Below, piece after piece: positions 10,961 through 23,954 of a DNA stretch of 64,000 bases. The notes beneath the pieces are model-generated. The model was not told the DNA's origin. It ran no database searches and saw only the letters and a list, made by a program, of their open reading frames with translations. The first letter of the stretch is position 1. Every line of letters begins with the position of its first letter. The position numbers and the translations under genes were made by a program. Origin of the DNA: Paraspadella gotoi (Eukaryota > Chaetognatha); contig CM119266.1 of NCBI GenBank assembly GCA_051294375.1, positions 13,183,972 to 13,247,971 on the forward strand. Direction: 5' to 3'.

Positions 10961-11562
10961 TAGGTTTTCATCAGGAGAGTGTGAAAGGAAATTTTGAAGA
11001 TATGTCCTTTCGCTTTTAGAATACAGCGAATAAAATTTTTTTAAATGTATTTGTCTCCTTCCATTCTGGTCAGTCGGTGCGTTTGATTCATTAAAGTTTA
11101 GTTTTCTATTCATCTGAATAAGATTTCAATCATTTAAAGCTTAACTGTACATACATTTAGTTCTGTTACGACTAGCATGATAAAATATATTGTTTTTAAA
11201 TTTTATATTATTATGTGAAGCGATTAAATTATCATTCCCTTTCCAGTCAAAATGTAGATCAGTTTTGAATTCTTTCAGTGCTTCGAGCCGTTTACAGTAA
11301 CCGAACCTCCCGATGTACATTTGGCATCGAGATTTCGCCCCCGCTATTGTTTCGCGACTGCTCCGTTGAAATCATTTCTGTTCCTTCTGTAAACTCAGCG
11401 AACAAACAGAGTAAGAGAAAATAGAAGGGGAATGTCAAAAAGGCAAACTTTAAGTCACGAAATGTTTTCTCACCCACAAGCTCGAAGAAAAGTAGGATCT
11501 TAACTAGAAATTCGGGATTAAAATTCTTGTACTTGGAATGGCAAAAAATACCTCTCTTTCTC

Positions 11563-11587
11563 NNNNNNNNNNNNNNNNNNNNNNNNN
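11563..11587. other. assembly gap, 25 N
   Basis: Exactly 25 N. Sequence right of it is contiguous with arm L' elsewhere (compare 28,700-28,780), while sequence left of it is the end of arm A. It is therefore a join between pieces that do not simply continue each other. Confidence 0.95.
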
Positions 11588-13111
11588 AAATCAACATTTT
11601 CTAATAAGAGATATTTCCGTTTTTAAAATCCTGACTACCAAATTGGCCAGAGGAAGAGGGGATTGCCAGAAATTCGAGAAAAAAAAACAAGTTGTAAAAA
11701 AAATCTACCACGATGTCAGATAGGCGTATTATATTTTAAGAAGCTAGCCCAATTTACGGTCTTTATGCATTTTGGATTAAAGGCATTTTAATATCAAAAC
11801 AACCAGGAAAGTGCAACTAGTCATCTCCGGAGAATTTTTTCAAACCTTGTTTTTCTATAGAAATGAAAATGTGGAAATTTTTTGCTTTTTCAAAAAAAAT
11901 TGTAACGGAGGCTAGGTATGTTAAAGCATTATAACAATGATTACTTCGGAATTTGGAGATGTTAAATGAGACCTCTAATGTCGGCAGGAAAGCTTGCCAA
12001 ATTTTTCTTGTCATTATTTGACCAAACACTCTCATAGTTTAAACCAAACATTTGTAAAGTCCCATTGGGTTCTCGGTTTGACAACATGAAAATTTTTTAT
12101 TTTTAAATAAGAAATTAAAGGAAGGTTAGAGAAAAAACTGAATTTTCCTGAGTTAATCTCTTGAAGGAACAAAAGATAACAGGATGGCAATAGTTACCAA
12201 AATGGCGAAGGCCATAATCATTAGGCAACATACAAGTTACAATATTAGAATTATATTATTGCTGAAAACCTCTTTACTAGGGTGAGTGTCAAACTAAGTC
12301 AAAATTATAATGAATTATTTAAAACTAATGAACCCCATAAAAAATATAAAATCGAACATTAAAATTCTTTTAGTGATTCTTGAAAGAAAAAAGGGTAAAT
12401 TGTAATATAGTAAACTTTTTAACAAGTGAGGCCCACTGCACACGCACGTTTTTTGGATAAAAGAAAAGTATAATATTTTTTTCACTTAAATATTTGCTTC
12501 ACTGATATTATTCAAGCATGCTTACAAAATTCTACAAAATATTAATCACCCATCACAGCTAAACATTTATCTTTCTTTTCACAGCAAAAGTAAAAACATT
12601 ATTTTAGTTTAGAGAACAGGAATGTTTACTGAAATGGCGGGAAGACGTTCAAACTAACTTCACTTTAATGTTCATATTTTTCAATACACTTAATTCAATG
12701 AATCCAGCGGGACCACTCAAGTTTTTCTTCTGCTCGTTATGATAGAGAGAGAGAGAGAGAGGGAGAGAGAGGAGAAACTTTCCCCAAAAAGATAGGAGGG
12801 AGCTACGAAGATGAGGTGAGGAGGATAGATGGTTCCTGGAAGTGTAGAATGAGAGAGGGGTTGAGGAGAGTGACGAGGGGAGAGATGAGGAGAGAGAGAG
12901 AGGGGAGGGAAAGAAAGAGGAGGGAATAATATCAAAGTAAAAAGGAATAGGGATGAGTTCGTGAGGGGAGAGGGGGGGGAAGGGGAAGGGGGGGATGGAG
13001 GAGGGAGGAGAGGAGAAGAAAGGAGGAGGAGGGAGTGAGGGGAATGGGGGGAAAGGAAGAAAAAGGAACAGGGGAAGAGAAAATAAGGGAAAAAGAGAGG
13101 ATTTTTTTTGG
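11588..13111. repeat. spacer segment S (also at 28,712-30,000)
   Basis: AT-rich, no gene. It is repeated in the same orientation at about 28,712-30,000, with many one-base indels. Landmarks include CCAGAAATTCG at about 11,668 and 28,769, TCATCTCCGG at 11,820 and 28,907, and TTACAATATTAGAATTA at about 12,237 and 29,311. Confidence 0.85.
12741..13105 (+). repeat. 365-bp polypurine tract with G-runs
   Basis: Almost entirely A and G on the + strand: GA repeats at first, then G-rich runs at 12,963-13,010 with several blocks of three to nine G. Such mirror-like purine tracts can form triplex and G-quadruplex structures. In the related copy near 29,815-29,875 the purine run is only about 60 bp. Confidence 0.85.
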
Positions 13112-14241
13112 CCATTCCAAGTTTACAAAATTTTACATCCCGAAATGTATATTTTCTAGTTTTTTAGTTTTTTTTCTGTAAAGATCCTAACTTTATCTTC
13201 GAGTTGTGGGTGTGGAGAAAACCATTTCGTGGACCTTAAAGTTTTGCCTTTGTGACATTTCCCCTTCTTTTTCTCCTTACTCTGTTTGTTCGCTGAGGTT
13301 TACAGAAGGAACAGAAATTGATTTCACCGGAAGCAGTCGCGAAACACAATAAAAGCGGGGGCCGAAAATCTCGATGCCAAATGTACATCCGGGAGGCCTT
13401 CGTTACTGTAAAAAACGGCTGAAGCACTGAAAGGGAAATTCAAAAAACTGATCTAGCATTTTGACTGGAACAGGGAGATGATAATATTTAATCGCTTCAA
13501 CATACATAATTAAACCATTTTAAAAAAAACAATATATTTTATCATGGCTAGTCGTAACAGAATTAAATGGTTATGTGTACAAGCTATAATGATTGAATAC
13601 TTATTCAGATGAATAGAAAACTAAACTTTAATTGAATCAAACGGACCGACGTGACGAATGGAGGAGTGACAAATAACTTTAAAAAATCTTTATTCGCTGT
13701 ATTCTAGCGAAAGGACATTATCTTCAAATTTCCTTTCACTCTTCCTTGATTGAAAACCTTAACTTCTTTCCTCCTCTCAGAATATCGATCGTCGTTCCCT
13801 GGCAAAACCTCGTCTGTATTTACCGCTTGTCGTCCTCCTGTGGAACCGCCCCTCTTCTCAGGCGCCATGTATTTTCCGCTCCGATGGCCGAGACCGGGGC
13901 CTCCGACGAGTTGCTTCGATAACGCTCTTTTGACGCGGCCTACTTTCGGCGCGAAAAATGAGTTACGAGTAGATTAAGCCGCTCTTATTTTCGTCGTGGT
14001 TTTATTTTTTTTTTTTTTTAGTGTTGTTGCGGCTGGTTTTTTCCTGAGAGCTTCACATTTCTTTACCAAAGTTTGCAAACCAACGTCTTTTTTTGGTGGG
14101 ACTACTTAATTGTTGTTGACAACATCAATAACCCACTGAAAAGGGCGAAAAAGAGCTTGTAGGGGACCATTTAAATGCTCTTCTCTCGTTCTCTTCTCTC
14201 TGTCTCTCTCTCTCTCGTCTCTTCCTTCTCTTCTTCTCTCT

Positions 14242-14299
<58 letters not shown>

Positions 14300-15751
14300 C
14301 ATGATTTTCAGCTTCAATAAAACTGGTACAGATTCATTTTAACACTTCACATTTTTTCTAAATTTTATGGAATTTCCCCATATTGGGCTTGAATATTTAT
14401 TTCATAGGCGCTGCTATTTTCTCTCCAGTTTCAACACTTTCCCTTTTAGGGGACGGGAAGTAAGGGGCGGCCGGAGCAGCGTTTCCACGCTTCTCATTCT
14501 TCACACGGCGTTTACTATCGTCATCAGCTTTTGTTCCCTCGCTTCATCAGATGATATATTCTCTTTGTGTTTTGTTGTTTTGTTCCAACTCAGCTTGCAA
14601 CTGAGGACTATAATAAAAAAAAACAAAAACTGCCATGGTGCTATCCGACAAAATCGTGTTGTGAGGAAATTTCTATTTCGAGGAGTTGGAAAAATTATAT
14701 ACAACAAAACAGGGAAAGACTGTATTCGGCACGCGGCGAGAAAAAGGGAAATAAACTATTTGCGTATTTAAAAAACTTGTTATTCCATACAAAACAACGA
14801 ACTGGTCTGCGTTATGAATTCAAATAAGCGTTACAAAAAAAAAAACGAAAACGATTTTAAAATGAATATGGTTGTTTTTTTTAACCATTTAAACGCCCAC
14901 GTTTTTCTCTTGTTGTGATAAGATATGATTTTTTTTTTAGTATTTTCTAAATTTGACCGAAGGGGACTTTATACTTATCCCGTGAAAATTACGGGGTAAA
15001 TAAAGATGAAGTTTACTTTGTTTTCAATGCTGAAAAAATACATACTTTCGGCGATTAGACTTATTTCAAATTTAACTATAAGTGCTGTAAAAAAGAAAAA
15101 CGTAAGGAAAGGAATTGGATTGGATATATTACTGGGAACATATATTACATGAGAATTCGTAAGGCTTTTATGTACACTTAAAACGAACTCGCATAAATTG
15201 TTCTTCAATGAAAGGGGATATTTTTAAGAAATATTATTGGTAAAATTGTGGATTATGTTATTATTGAGATCGACTGTCCCCATAGGGAATATTGTAAATC
15301 ATTTCCTTGTTCCAATTATAACAGGAGAAAGAAAAGGAATTATAGTAGTATAATATTCCCCGGTTTTTCTCATTGGTTTTTTTTTTTACAAAGGCTAAAG
15401 TAATATTTATAACAGTGTTATTTAAATACTTTGTTACAAACCGGCGTCAAATGTTTTTTAGATAGTTTTCCCGTCTGGCTACGAGAGTATAGAGACGTAG
15501 GAATATCATCAGTTGCGGCATGGAAGAGGAAATAGCCCTTGATTTCTTCTCTGTGTACTATTGTGTAAAACTTGTAAAAAGACTTGACTAGTATTTTCAC
15601 TTACGAAAGGATTGTAAAAAACCAATAAAAAATGTGGATTAATCAATTAAAACTTAAAGTATTCGATGCGTTGACTGGTTCTCGACAAAGTGGTAAACCG
15701 GCGTCGATATTCGGAATGCGATTATTTCTCATCTCTCTCTCTCTCTCTCTC

Positions 15752-18700
15752 TCAAATGTAGCGTAGTCTTCAGCGCCGAGCAAAGGACGTAAATTATCCA
15801 AAACATGAGAAGAGCGGCAGAGGTGGATGCTCTAGAATCCGGCTTTCCCTGTCCACGCCAACGCCCGCGGTTGCGAATTTTGCGGGGTGCCGCCGTAACA
15901 CTAGACCACGTAGGTGAGCACGGCGATCCGGAGCGAAGATGCCCTACGCTTTCCGAATCGCTGTCGGCCGCCCTTAACGGCGACCAGACGCCGTAGCAGG
16001 GCCGGCGGCGGCGTGTAGTGGTCGGCGACGGACCAGGCCAGCCGCGATGCTCCATGAAGAGACCGTTGACCGCGTTGGAAGCCGTGTGAACGTGTGGCCC
16101 GATGGAAGATCGCGAACTCGTCGTGTGACTGGCGGACTTTAGAGGCGAAGGTGTCGGGCACGCTGGTCCCGGCAGTGGCAAGAAGTTGAATGGCGGTGAC
16201 CAGTGCGTCTTGAGGGCGAAGGGATCGGTGCAGCCGAAAGAGGTGGCTCACGGGTCGCCGACGATGCCGTCACGGAGTGCCGAATCAGCACGATCGACAC
16301 ACCGAAGACAGAGCCAGGCCGCGCAAGTATCGTGCTGGTCGGCGGATCAGAGCAGACACATCAGGCACTTCCAGGGCAAGGTCCAGGTAGTGCAGTGAGC
16401 GTACTCCAGTGCAGCCGGGCTTGCTCTCCTCTTCCGGTCCTTGTCGTCGTCCGTCGCCTGAAGTCCCGACGGTTAGAGGCTTCGACGAACTGCTGCTGCC
16501 AGGATGAGGTGCTGAGGGCGCCTGGCGTCCCGGAGGTCTTGTATCACAGTTGTCGACGAGAACCGCGGGGAAATGCTCGTCCTCTTGGGTGATATGGCGA
16601 TGGTGAGACGAAAAACTAGTCTATCTCGCCCAAGGTAGGGGGACGCCCAGCTTGGTGCGATCTTTCCTCTCTTCCGACGAAGTGTCTTCCGGCCTTTTCG
16701 ATCTGCTTCCGCATGGCCCACTGGGGCTCCTCTCGCTCACGTAGAACTCGAGGATTCTTGGCGTATTTGTCTTCGTCGACGAGCTTTGATCTTGAAACTT
16801 GGCCTCCGAACTGCTCGTACCTCGAATTGGAGAACGCGCGGTGTTCGTCGCCGTCGTAGTGGAACTCCAGCTTGGGCGGGTCCGGGACGATCTTTTAGGG
16901 GACGGTGATTTTCCCCTGGCGCCCGAGTGCGTAGACGGTTGACGGGGACCTCGCCGCAGTTTCGCTGACGAAGTAGTGGGAGTGTCGAATGGAAGCAGCC
17001 GGGCTCGATTCGTCGTCCAGGATCAGGAATGGTGGCCAGGCTGCGGGTTGGCAAGTTCCATTCTCGGACGTCCTGCGACGTCTTTGCCCTAAGGACAATT
17101 ATTTTTTTGGTCAGAGAAACTATAAACACACATGCTTCGTTAAAGTCTTATATAAGGCGGTTACAAAAATAAATTCAACGCATGTTAACCTTTGAATTAT
17201 AAGATGTGGATAAAATATCATATAAGTCAATTAATCATAACTCATTTCCGTTCAAAGTAAATGATATAAATATGCTCTCAAGTCATTTTGCTTATGAATC
17301 TAAGCTTAAAATGTCAGCATAATAATAATAATAATCATAATTCATTATCATCATCGTTCAATCATACCGCTCTCTTCCCGACCCACCTCCCGATCATATC
17401 CCTCAAATTAGGAAAAGTCGAACGTTGAACTGCTCGTCTTCCTCGAAGACGTCGTTGTCGATGATAGCGATGCGGATGACTGACCGCTCGTGAGGTCCGA
17501 AGGTGAGGTCCCGCTGGTGGCCTCGAGTCCCTTACCGGCGGTGGCGACGACTCCCGTGGCGTAGTCCACCTGGACGGTACAATCGGAGGTCGCCGCCTTC
17601 GGCTTCACGCAACACGGTCATGTCACACAGTTCCCATGACGGAGTAGTGACCCGGATCGCGGAAGACGCGGGTGATGTTGATGTCCCGTTCGCGTCGACC
17701 TCCGTCCTTTTCTCGGAGGTCGTCCTGAGGGGGGGGGAAAGGGGATTGAAAAAAAGGTTAAATTAGTGTGGTCGTGGCGTGGCGACCAGTGGCGACCTCT
17801 TACTTTCTAAAACGTAATCAAAGACCACCTCATTTCAAAATAATTAGCTAAAATCGTTTTAAATAATTAATGTACTGCAAATAATAGGATATAGACGGCA
17901 TTTTTGAAAAAAAAAAAAAAATAAAATTTGCTTTCCTCCTTGTTCAGGATTCTGAGTTTAAAAAAGTGTATTTTATTCCATTTTACCTTGAGTTTAATCG
18001 CCTCCGCTGCCAGTGTCTTCCTCGAGGCTGCGATGCGGTAAAAGGGCGCGACTTTCGGCGCCCGGTTTGAGCAGCTTCGTTTCCTGCCATCACCTCCAGC
18101 TTCTCTGGCCGAGGCTCCGGATCTTGCCTGCGCAGCTCCTTCAGATGTTGATGTAGTTGGCGCGGTGCTCTCGAACTCGCGCACCTGCGGTCCAGGTCCT
18201 TTCATTTCCTCGGGCAGGCATGACCTGCTCGCCGGTCTCCGCGGAGCCCGGCATCGGGCGATCACACTTTGCCCGTCTCGCTTCTGTAAATAATGGGCAG
18301 AGTAGGTCTGCTTGTACGATCTGTTTTGTCGCACATGTAGCGTGATTCACAGTGAGCGGGAAGAAGACGAAAGTGATTGATTGGCTTCCAGACGTCGACC
18401 CGATCCGGTGAGATGACCTGGAGGAGTGAGGTTAGAGCCAGATGTAGCCGAAGAGTGCTCCAGATGCCGTGCAGAAAAGACCATGAAGGTGCTTGATGCG
18501 GCGGGACTCTCCGTGGGATGGCCGAGACCAGAGGGCGATGATCATGAAGAGATGAAGGCGGCGCTACCGACGATGGTGCCCGGTGTCCAAAGAGCCCGCT
18601 TGAAGTTTGAACCCGATCTCCGATGAGGGAGAAGAGGATCTCCGGCGCGGACCGACCCAGCGGCCATCGAGCGTCAGGTTGAGACCGTCTCGTTCCAGAC

Positions 18701-18920
18701 TTGACGGTGAATACGTAGTCTGTCTTCGCCCGTGGACAACTTGAGTCGACGTTCTCGATTGGAGGATGTGATGAGCTCGATGGCCGCCATGAATCGCTCG
18801 GCCCACGATGGAGAGGCCGAGGAAGAGGTACATCAGGCGAGGAAGAGGAGGATGCCGCGACCGGCACGCTCGGCGCGGGGATGCGTTGTCCGTGTTTGTT
18901 GTCGCTTCGACGGTGGTTGG
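15752..18920 (-). pseudogene. broken inverted copy of NCX exons 2-4
   Basis: Exon equivalents lie at 17,987-18,920 (exon 2), 17,387-17,724 (exon 3) and 15,752-17,088 (exon 4), in the same order with introns kept. Splice sites and the stop are recognisable, but every exon has several frame-breaking one-base indels; for example an extra G follows the codon run for GLSIV in exon 2. Exon 1 with the signal peptide is absent. Errors are as common in exons as in introns and do not favour third codon positions, unlike a decayed paralogue. I think it is a duplicate of the same locus from raw long-read sequence; a true inverted pseudogene is the alternative. Confidence 0.8.
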
Positions 18921-18946
18921 CTGAGAAGATTAGGGAATGAGAAGAT

Positions 18947-18949
<3 letters not shown>

Positions 18950-18995
<46 letters not shown>

Positions 18996-19085
18996 AACGA
19001 AAGAAAGAAGAAGAAAGGAAAGAAAGAAAGACAAAAGAAAGAAAGAAAGATAAGAAAGAAAGAAGAAAGAAAAGAAAGAAATAAA
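18950..19085. repeat. (GAAA)n microsatellite, disordered
   Basis: Counterpart of the (TTTC)n at 5,936-5,997 in arm A, but about twice as long and irregular. Confidence 0.9.
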
Positions 19086-20033
19086 TGTACTTAAATGTCT
19101 AATGCAAAATGGTCAAACCCCACACGGCGACGCCAATCATAACTACGAAATGTTGAATTTTTTTTTAAGCGAGATTCTCGTCTATGATTAGCGGTAAAAA
19201 TAAAATTCTTTTCTCTCTATCAAAACGAAGAAAATACCGGTTACTCGAAACCACACTGAAAGGGAGCGGTTTAGAATCCCTTAAAAAACTCTTTTTTTTT
19301 CTTTCTTTTCCTTTCGCTTTTTCTTTCAACTTTCTTCGCCAATTCTATCGCTCGAGTGAATTGAGTCCAAAGATGAATGACCTTGCAGTTTGAGGAGAAA
19401 ACCGCCACGTGGGCGACGGCGGTTGGCGTTTCTTGGCTGAAAGGAGGAAAAGCGCCCGGTTCCTCTCTAGAAAGGCTCTGCCGTTAAAGAATGTAATTGA
19501 TTAGTTTGTTCCACGTTCATGAATTTGCAATATTGACAGCAATATTGTGGTTAGTATATGATTTGATTTTTATTAATTGCATAGAGAAACAGGTAATAAA
19601 ATACAAATTACAAAGAATATATATATAATAGACGACAAATAAAGTAGAATTTAAATAGGATCATTCTTTTGACTGTAAACTTTATTATCTTTATGAATCC
19701 AATCCATTAATATAAATTTTACAAAGTAATTAATATAGTAGTTTATTTCATAGCAAGAATTTTATACAGTGACACACATCAACACAATTAAATTAAGTTA
19801 AATTAAAAGTTATTAACCCAAAAATCCATTTTACATGTATGAATAAGTCGCTGCTTCGCGACCTGAAAATAAAAAAAAATCGACTGCGCAGACGGTCGGA
19901 GTTGTAATAAGGATAAACGATTATGGCAATCTATTAAACTATAAAAAATACATTAACTAATACTGATTATTGAGTACGATTGATTTAAATTTACTCGTAC
20001 GTCTCAGTCAACTCAACCTACCGTCATTATCGA

Positions 20034-20550
20034 NNNNNNNNNNNNNNNNNNNNNNNNNNNNNNNNNNNNNNNNNNNNNNNNNNNNNNNNNNNNNNNNNNN
20101 NNNNNNNNNNNNNNNNNNNNNNNNNNNNNNNNNNNNNNNNNNNNNNNNNNNNNNNNNNNNNNNNNNNNNNNNNNNNNNNNNNNNNNNNNNNNNNNNNNNN
20201 NNNNNNNNNNNNNNNNNNNNNNNNNNNNNNNNNNNNNNNNNNNNNNNNNNNNNNNNNNNNNNNNNNNNNNNNNNNNNNNNNNNNNNNNNNNNNNNNNNNN
20301 NNNNNNNNNNNNNNNNNNNNNNNNNNNNNNNNNNNNNNNNNNNNNNNNNNNNNNNNNNNNNNNNNNNNNNNNNNNNNNNNNNNNNNNNNNNNNNNNNNNN
20401 NNNNNNNNNNNNNNNNNNNNNNNNNNNNNNNNNNNNNNNNNNNNNNNNNNNNNNNNNNNNNNNNNNNNNNNNNNNNNNNNNNNNNNNNNNNNNNNNNNNN
20501 NNNNNNNNNNNNNNNNNNNNNNNNNNNNNNNNNNNNNNNNNNNNNNNNNN
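20034..20550. other. assembly gap, 517 N
   Basis: Unknown bases within arm L. The counterpart in arm L' (about 27,310-27,785) is filled with GA-rich sequence, so the gap probably hides a GA-rich microsatellite. Confidence 0.95.
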
Positions 20551-20984
20551 CCGCCGACGCGACGAGGGAGCCCCCCCGCCGGTAGATGGGGAGGGCGCCG
20601 ACCCGATATGGGGCGGTTGCGTGACGCCGACCGCTTGGCCCGAGGTAGGCGACGCGCGTCACGAATTTATCGAGGAGAGGGGGAGGGGACGGAGAGACAG
20701 GGAGAGGATAGCAGAGGAGAAGATAGAGAGAGAGAGAAGAGAGAGAGAGAAGAGAGACGAGGGAGAGAAGATTGCAGTGGTGAGATCTTGGCGAAGGCGT
20801 CATCGGGTCACGTCAGCCTTCGACGCTCTGGGGCGAAAAAAAGAGGTTTTAATCGGATTCGCGCGCGAAGACTAAAAATATTCGGATCTCTGCCAAATCC
20901 CGTCGCCTCTTGGCGTTTCTCTCGTTTCTTCTCGATATATATTCGCCTCCCGCGAATCTTTCGTCTCGTGAACGCGTCATGCTC

Positions 20985-21365
20985 AACTGTCACTTTTCAC
21001 TGCTACTGTCGACCGACGCTCTCAGCCGTCAATCGAACCTTCTTTCTCTACTGTCACTCTTAACTATCACTTTCTGAAGACAAGGTTACGTCTGAGTCTC
21101 TCTTACCCTTCAATGTCTTGATGCTTATTATTTTTACCGTCACTCTCAACCGTCACTCTCAACTACCACTCTCAACTATCACTCTTAACCGTCACTTTCA
21201 AGATTAATTGCTCTGATCCATCACCCTCCATCACACTCAACTGTCAACCTCATCAGTCACTTTAAATTGTCACTCTCAACCGCCATTCTCAACTGCCACT
21301 CCCAATTGTCACTCTCTACTATCACTCTCAACTTCCACTGTCACCAGTCACTGTCATCTGTCACA
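20985..21365. repeat. degenerate ~14-bp tandem repeat (CACTCTCAACTGT type)
   Basis: Some 20 imperfect units built on CACTCTCAAC plus a variable YRYY. The reverse-complement version is at about 26,600-26,975. Confidence 0.8.
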
Positions 21366-22239
21366 GTTCGACGGCACTTGTCTTTACTCTCTGATTGTTG
21401 TCGCAGCTTCGCACAAGAGGGGGGGGGAAGCTCGTGTTTCTGCAGCTGTCACCGATTTCATCGAGATTTTAAAGTTTTTTCTCTGCTAGAGCTACAATGT
21501 TGAACCTTACTACTTTTTTAAGTATTTGTTTATCCTCGATCTTATTTTATTTCTTATCGATATTTCTGAACCTTTTTCTTTTTAAGGAAGGTTCGGAAAG
21601 CTCTGGTTGTACACACGATAACTTACTAAATATAGACTTAAAAGTGAGCTTTCGTTAACAAAAATAATACTCAGAGAGAGAAATATTCAATCAAAGACCA
21701 ATGTGCAGTAAGGTGGAGTGATGAAAAGATTAAGCGAGTTAACAATATATTTTTGCTGCCTCCGTATATATAATTAAAGAAAATGATGCCCTTTTAAAAA
21801 TTATTTTAGCATAACAATATAGCAAATTGAATTTTCTTTATAGTAATATCCTTGCAAAATCATACAATTTTAAAAAAATATTTTTTTAATTTTAATAAGT
21901 TTCGGATTCATCAGAAAAAAAAAGAATTTTTTTAATAAAATATGTTATAAAATATTTTAATGTTAAAGCTGCGAAAAACTACAAAAACGGTTTATCATAT
22001 AATAGTTTCTACTATAGAGAGTTGAAAAGTTAAGAATTTTAACCTTTTTCCAATTTTGACACTTAAGACAAAACAAATTATGATAACATGTTTTATATTT
22101 TTGTTTTAACGTTTTCTGAGAAATCTGAATCTTTAATAAAATTATCCAAAAAATTATTTTGAAATTTTTTTATTTTATAAGGATAATTTGAAACTTTTAA
22201 GGGAAATTTAATTAAAGTTAATTTAAGAAATTTTACTAC
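21366..22239. other. AT-rich inner part of arm L; no gene seen
   Basis: Low-GC sequence with A/T runs and no open frames of note. It is mirrored at 25,775-26,575. Confidence 0.5.
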
Positions 22240-23929
22240 CGGCCCTTACCTGTTGAAGTAAGTTTTGAAGAGAGAGAAAGGAGGAAAGAAGAGAGAAAGT
22301 TGTAGGGGGAGAAGAGGTTCCAAAAAGAAATTAAGAGGTTACAGGGATGGTCAGATCTTGATAGGACAGCATGAGGTGAGGAAAGGGAAGAGTTAAGTTC
22401 CTTTTGAAAATGAATGAGAGTGGGAGAGAGAGAGAGAGAAGAAGAGAGCAAAGCAAAGAAATTTTAAACATTACACCAATACACTTAGCAATGTACAAAC
22501 AGAGATAAAATGCAATGAAAATCTAAAACATAAAACTGAAATTAATAGTTAACAATGGAAAATATAATGTTAGTGAAGAATAAGAGTGAAATATTTGAAA
22601 TAGAAAATAAGTGGTTGAGCGGATAGATAAGTGAAGATAAAGTGAAAGTAAGTAAACAGAAAGAGCTCAAAATAGAGCTGGCCTTCCCCTGAGCCGCGGG
22701 CAAATCGGAGGACGTTGACAGTAAAGAGTCGCGCGATCCATGTGCCTGTCCATAGGTTGCGAGGGTATACTTGTAGAGTTTGATTATGCTGGGATCCCGG
22801 GAAGAGATCCGCATTGGGAAATGGCCTAAGATGCTTATTCGTATATCACCCTTTGGCCCTGATAAGCCTGGCCGACAGCCCTCCTCCGTCACCTGGACTA
22901 GGTGAGAGGCAGGCAGTTGCTTGTTTCTTGGCCTGATTTTGCTACAGGAGATACCGACTGCCTCTGCCCTCCTCCTGTAGCCGTCGTTTTGGGCGACAGT
23001 CGACGGAGACAGAGTCGCGCCAAGTTGCCTACAGGTTCAGGAAAGGTATCGGAGCGTCCAGTTGCCTGCTGAGGGCCTCCGCCTGATCTCGTTGGAGTGG
23101 GAACAGTGGGAATCATTGTGGCAGTTGGGGTGCGCTGCTGGGCGTTCCACCACCATTTGATGAGGCAATCATAGTGGAAGGACGGTCGAATCGTCAGCTC
23201 TCCATCACGGTTCACGAGAGGGGTTCGAGAGAGCTTTGATGTGTAGATGTGCCTTCTCAATACCTCCTAGGGAAAACCAGTTTGGTCATGGGACAACACG
23301 AGACAGTCAGTTCTCTGACAGAATTTGGCCCAGAATTTGCCGTTGGTCTCGGCAGAATGGCTCGATAAGTAATGACCACGTGGGTCCCGTATATGGCTTT
23401 GTGTGCTCTTTGAAGCCGATCTGTCACAGACTTTCACTGTCTCGCCCACTTGTATTTGTGCTGGTGTGCAGGGGTTGGTTGCCCTTCCCTGCACAGGCCG
23501 CCAGTAGACGAGCTCACTATCGTTTTCGTCTGGAGGATTCTTGCTTTCACCACATTGCTCACTAAGGAGCGCGAGAGATCGTCACTGCACTGACATTCCC
23601 CTGCTTTGCGCAGCACCCGCGACGCAGTGCTTCAGTGATGCCCCTGTATTAGGGGAGGGAGACATGACCCACGTTCCTGAGACGCTTCTGCTTTTTCTCT
23701 CCACTTTGGCGCTGTGGTGGGCGCGGTCGGTCAGTCCTATCAAGCAGCAAGGTCTCGTTCGTCCCCTGGGGGGCGGAGGTTGAAACTTGCGTTAGCCAGT
23801 TGACTTTTGGCAGCCCCTAGGTGGCCACTGGGCCCTCAGCCAGGTTCAAGCCGGAACCTTGCCTTCTCGTAAGCCCACAGAGGGAACCATTGGCCGCGCA
23901 ATATAAAAATTATTAAATATATAAATATT
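22240..23929. repeat. 1.7-kb core repeat, copy 1
   Basis: Begins TTGAAGTAAGTTTT and a GA-rich stretch, passes through AT-rich sequence, then from about 22,680 a GC-balanced 1.2-kb body ending near GGCCGCGCAATATAAAA. It is repeated in the same orientation at 24,105-25,775 with dense indels. Open frames of up to 120 codons on the minus strand are not shared intact between copies. The end, read on the minus strand, has a tRNA-like look (a TGGTTCCC A-box-like motif and an AGGTTC...GAACCT hairpin). It could be a dispersed repeat or decayed transposon; I see no transposase, integrase or reverse transcriptase motif. Confidence 0.8.
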
Positions 23930-23954
23930 NNNNNNNNNNNNNNNNNNNNNNNNN
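23930..23954. other. assembly gap, 25 N
   Basis: Lies between the two direct copies of the core, so the flanking sequences overlap in content. This is what an overfilled gap would give. Confidence 0.95.

Larger units (their letters stand above)
5873..11540 (+). repeat. inverted-repeat arm A (contains NCX exons 2-4)
   Basis: This segment is repeated in reverse complement at about 13,112-19,143. It is the clean arm: its NCX frames are intact. The match begins in NCX intron 1 (5,873) and runs to the edge of the 25-N gap at 11,563. Confidence 0.9.
13112..19143 (-). repeat. inverted-repeat arm A' (reverse copy of 5,873-11,540)
   Basis: Reverse complement of arm A with frequent single-base insertions and deletions in exon, intron and flank alike. 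It ends at 19,143 inside NCX intron 1, where it meets arm L abruptly. Together with S (11,588-13,111) it would read A then S' then L if inverted, the order implied by the third copy. Confidence 0.9.
19150..22240. repeat. inverted-repeat arm L
   Basis: Matched in reverse complement by about 25,775-28,711. Landmarks: the CACGTG-containing GC block near 19,400 against 28,430, the CACTCTCAAC repeats at 20,985-21,365 against 26,600-26,975, and an AT-rich part near 21,780-21,870 against 26,090-26,180. No gene is convincing. A CpG-rich block at 20,551-20,960 (counterpart 27,100-27,380) might be a promoter, but no coding exon can be tied to it. Confidence 0.85.

Noticed and set aside
15752-18920. A functional second NCX gene
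   Set aside because: Frames are broken many times in each exon and exon 1 is missing.
20027-20875. Long ORFs through the N gap
   Set aside because: They exist only because N codons are not stops.
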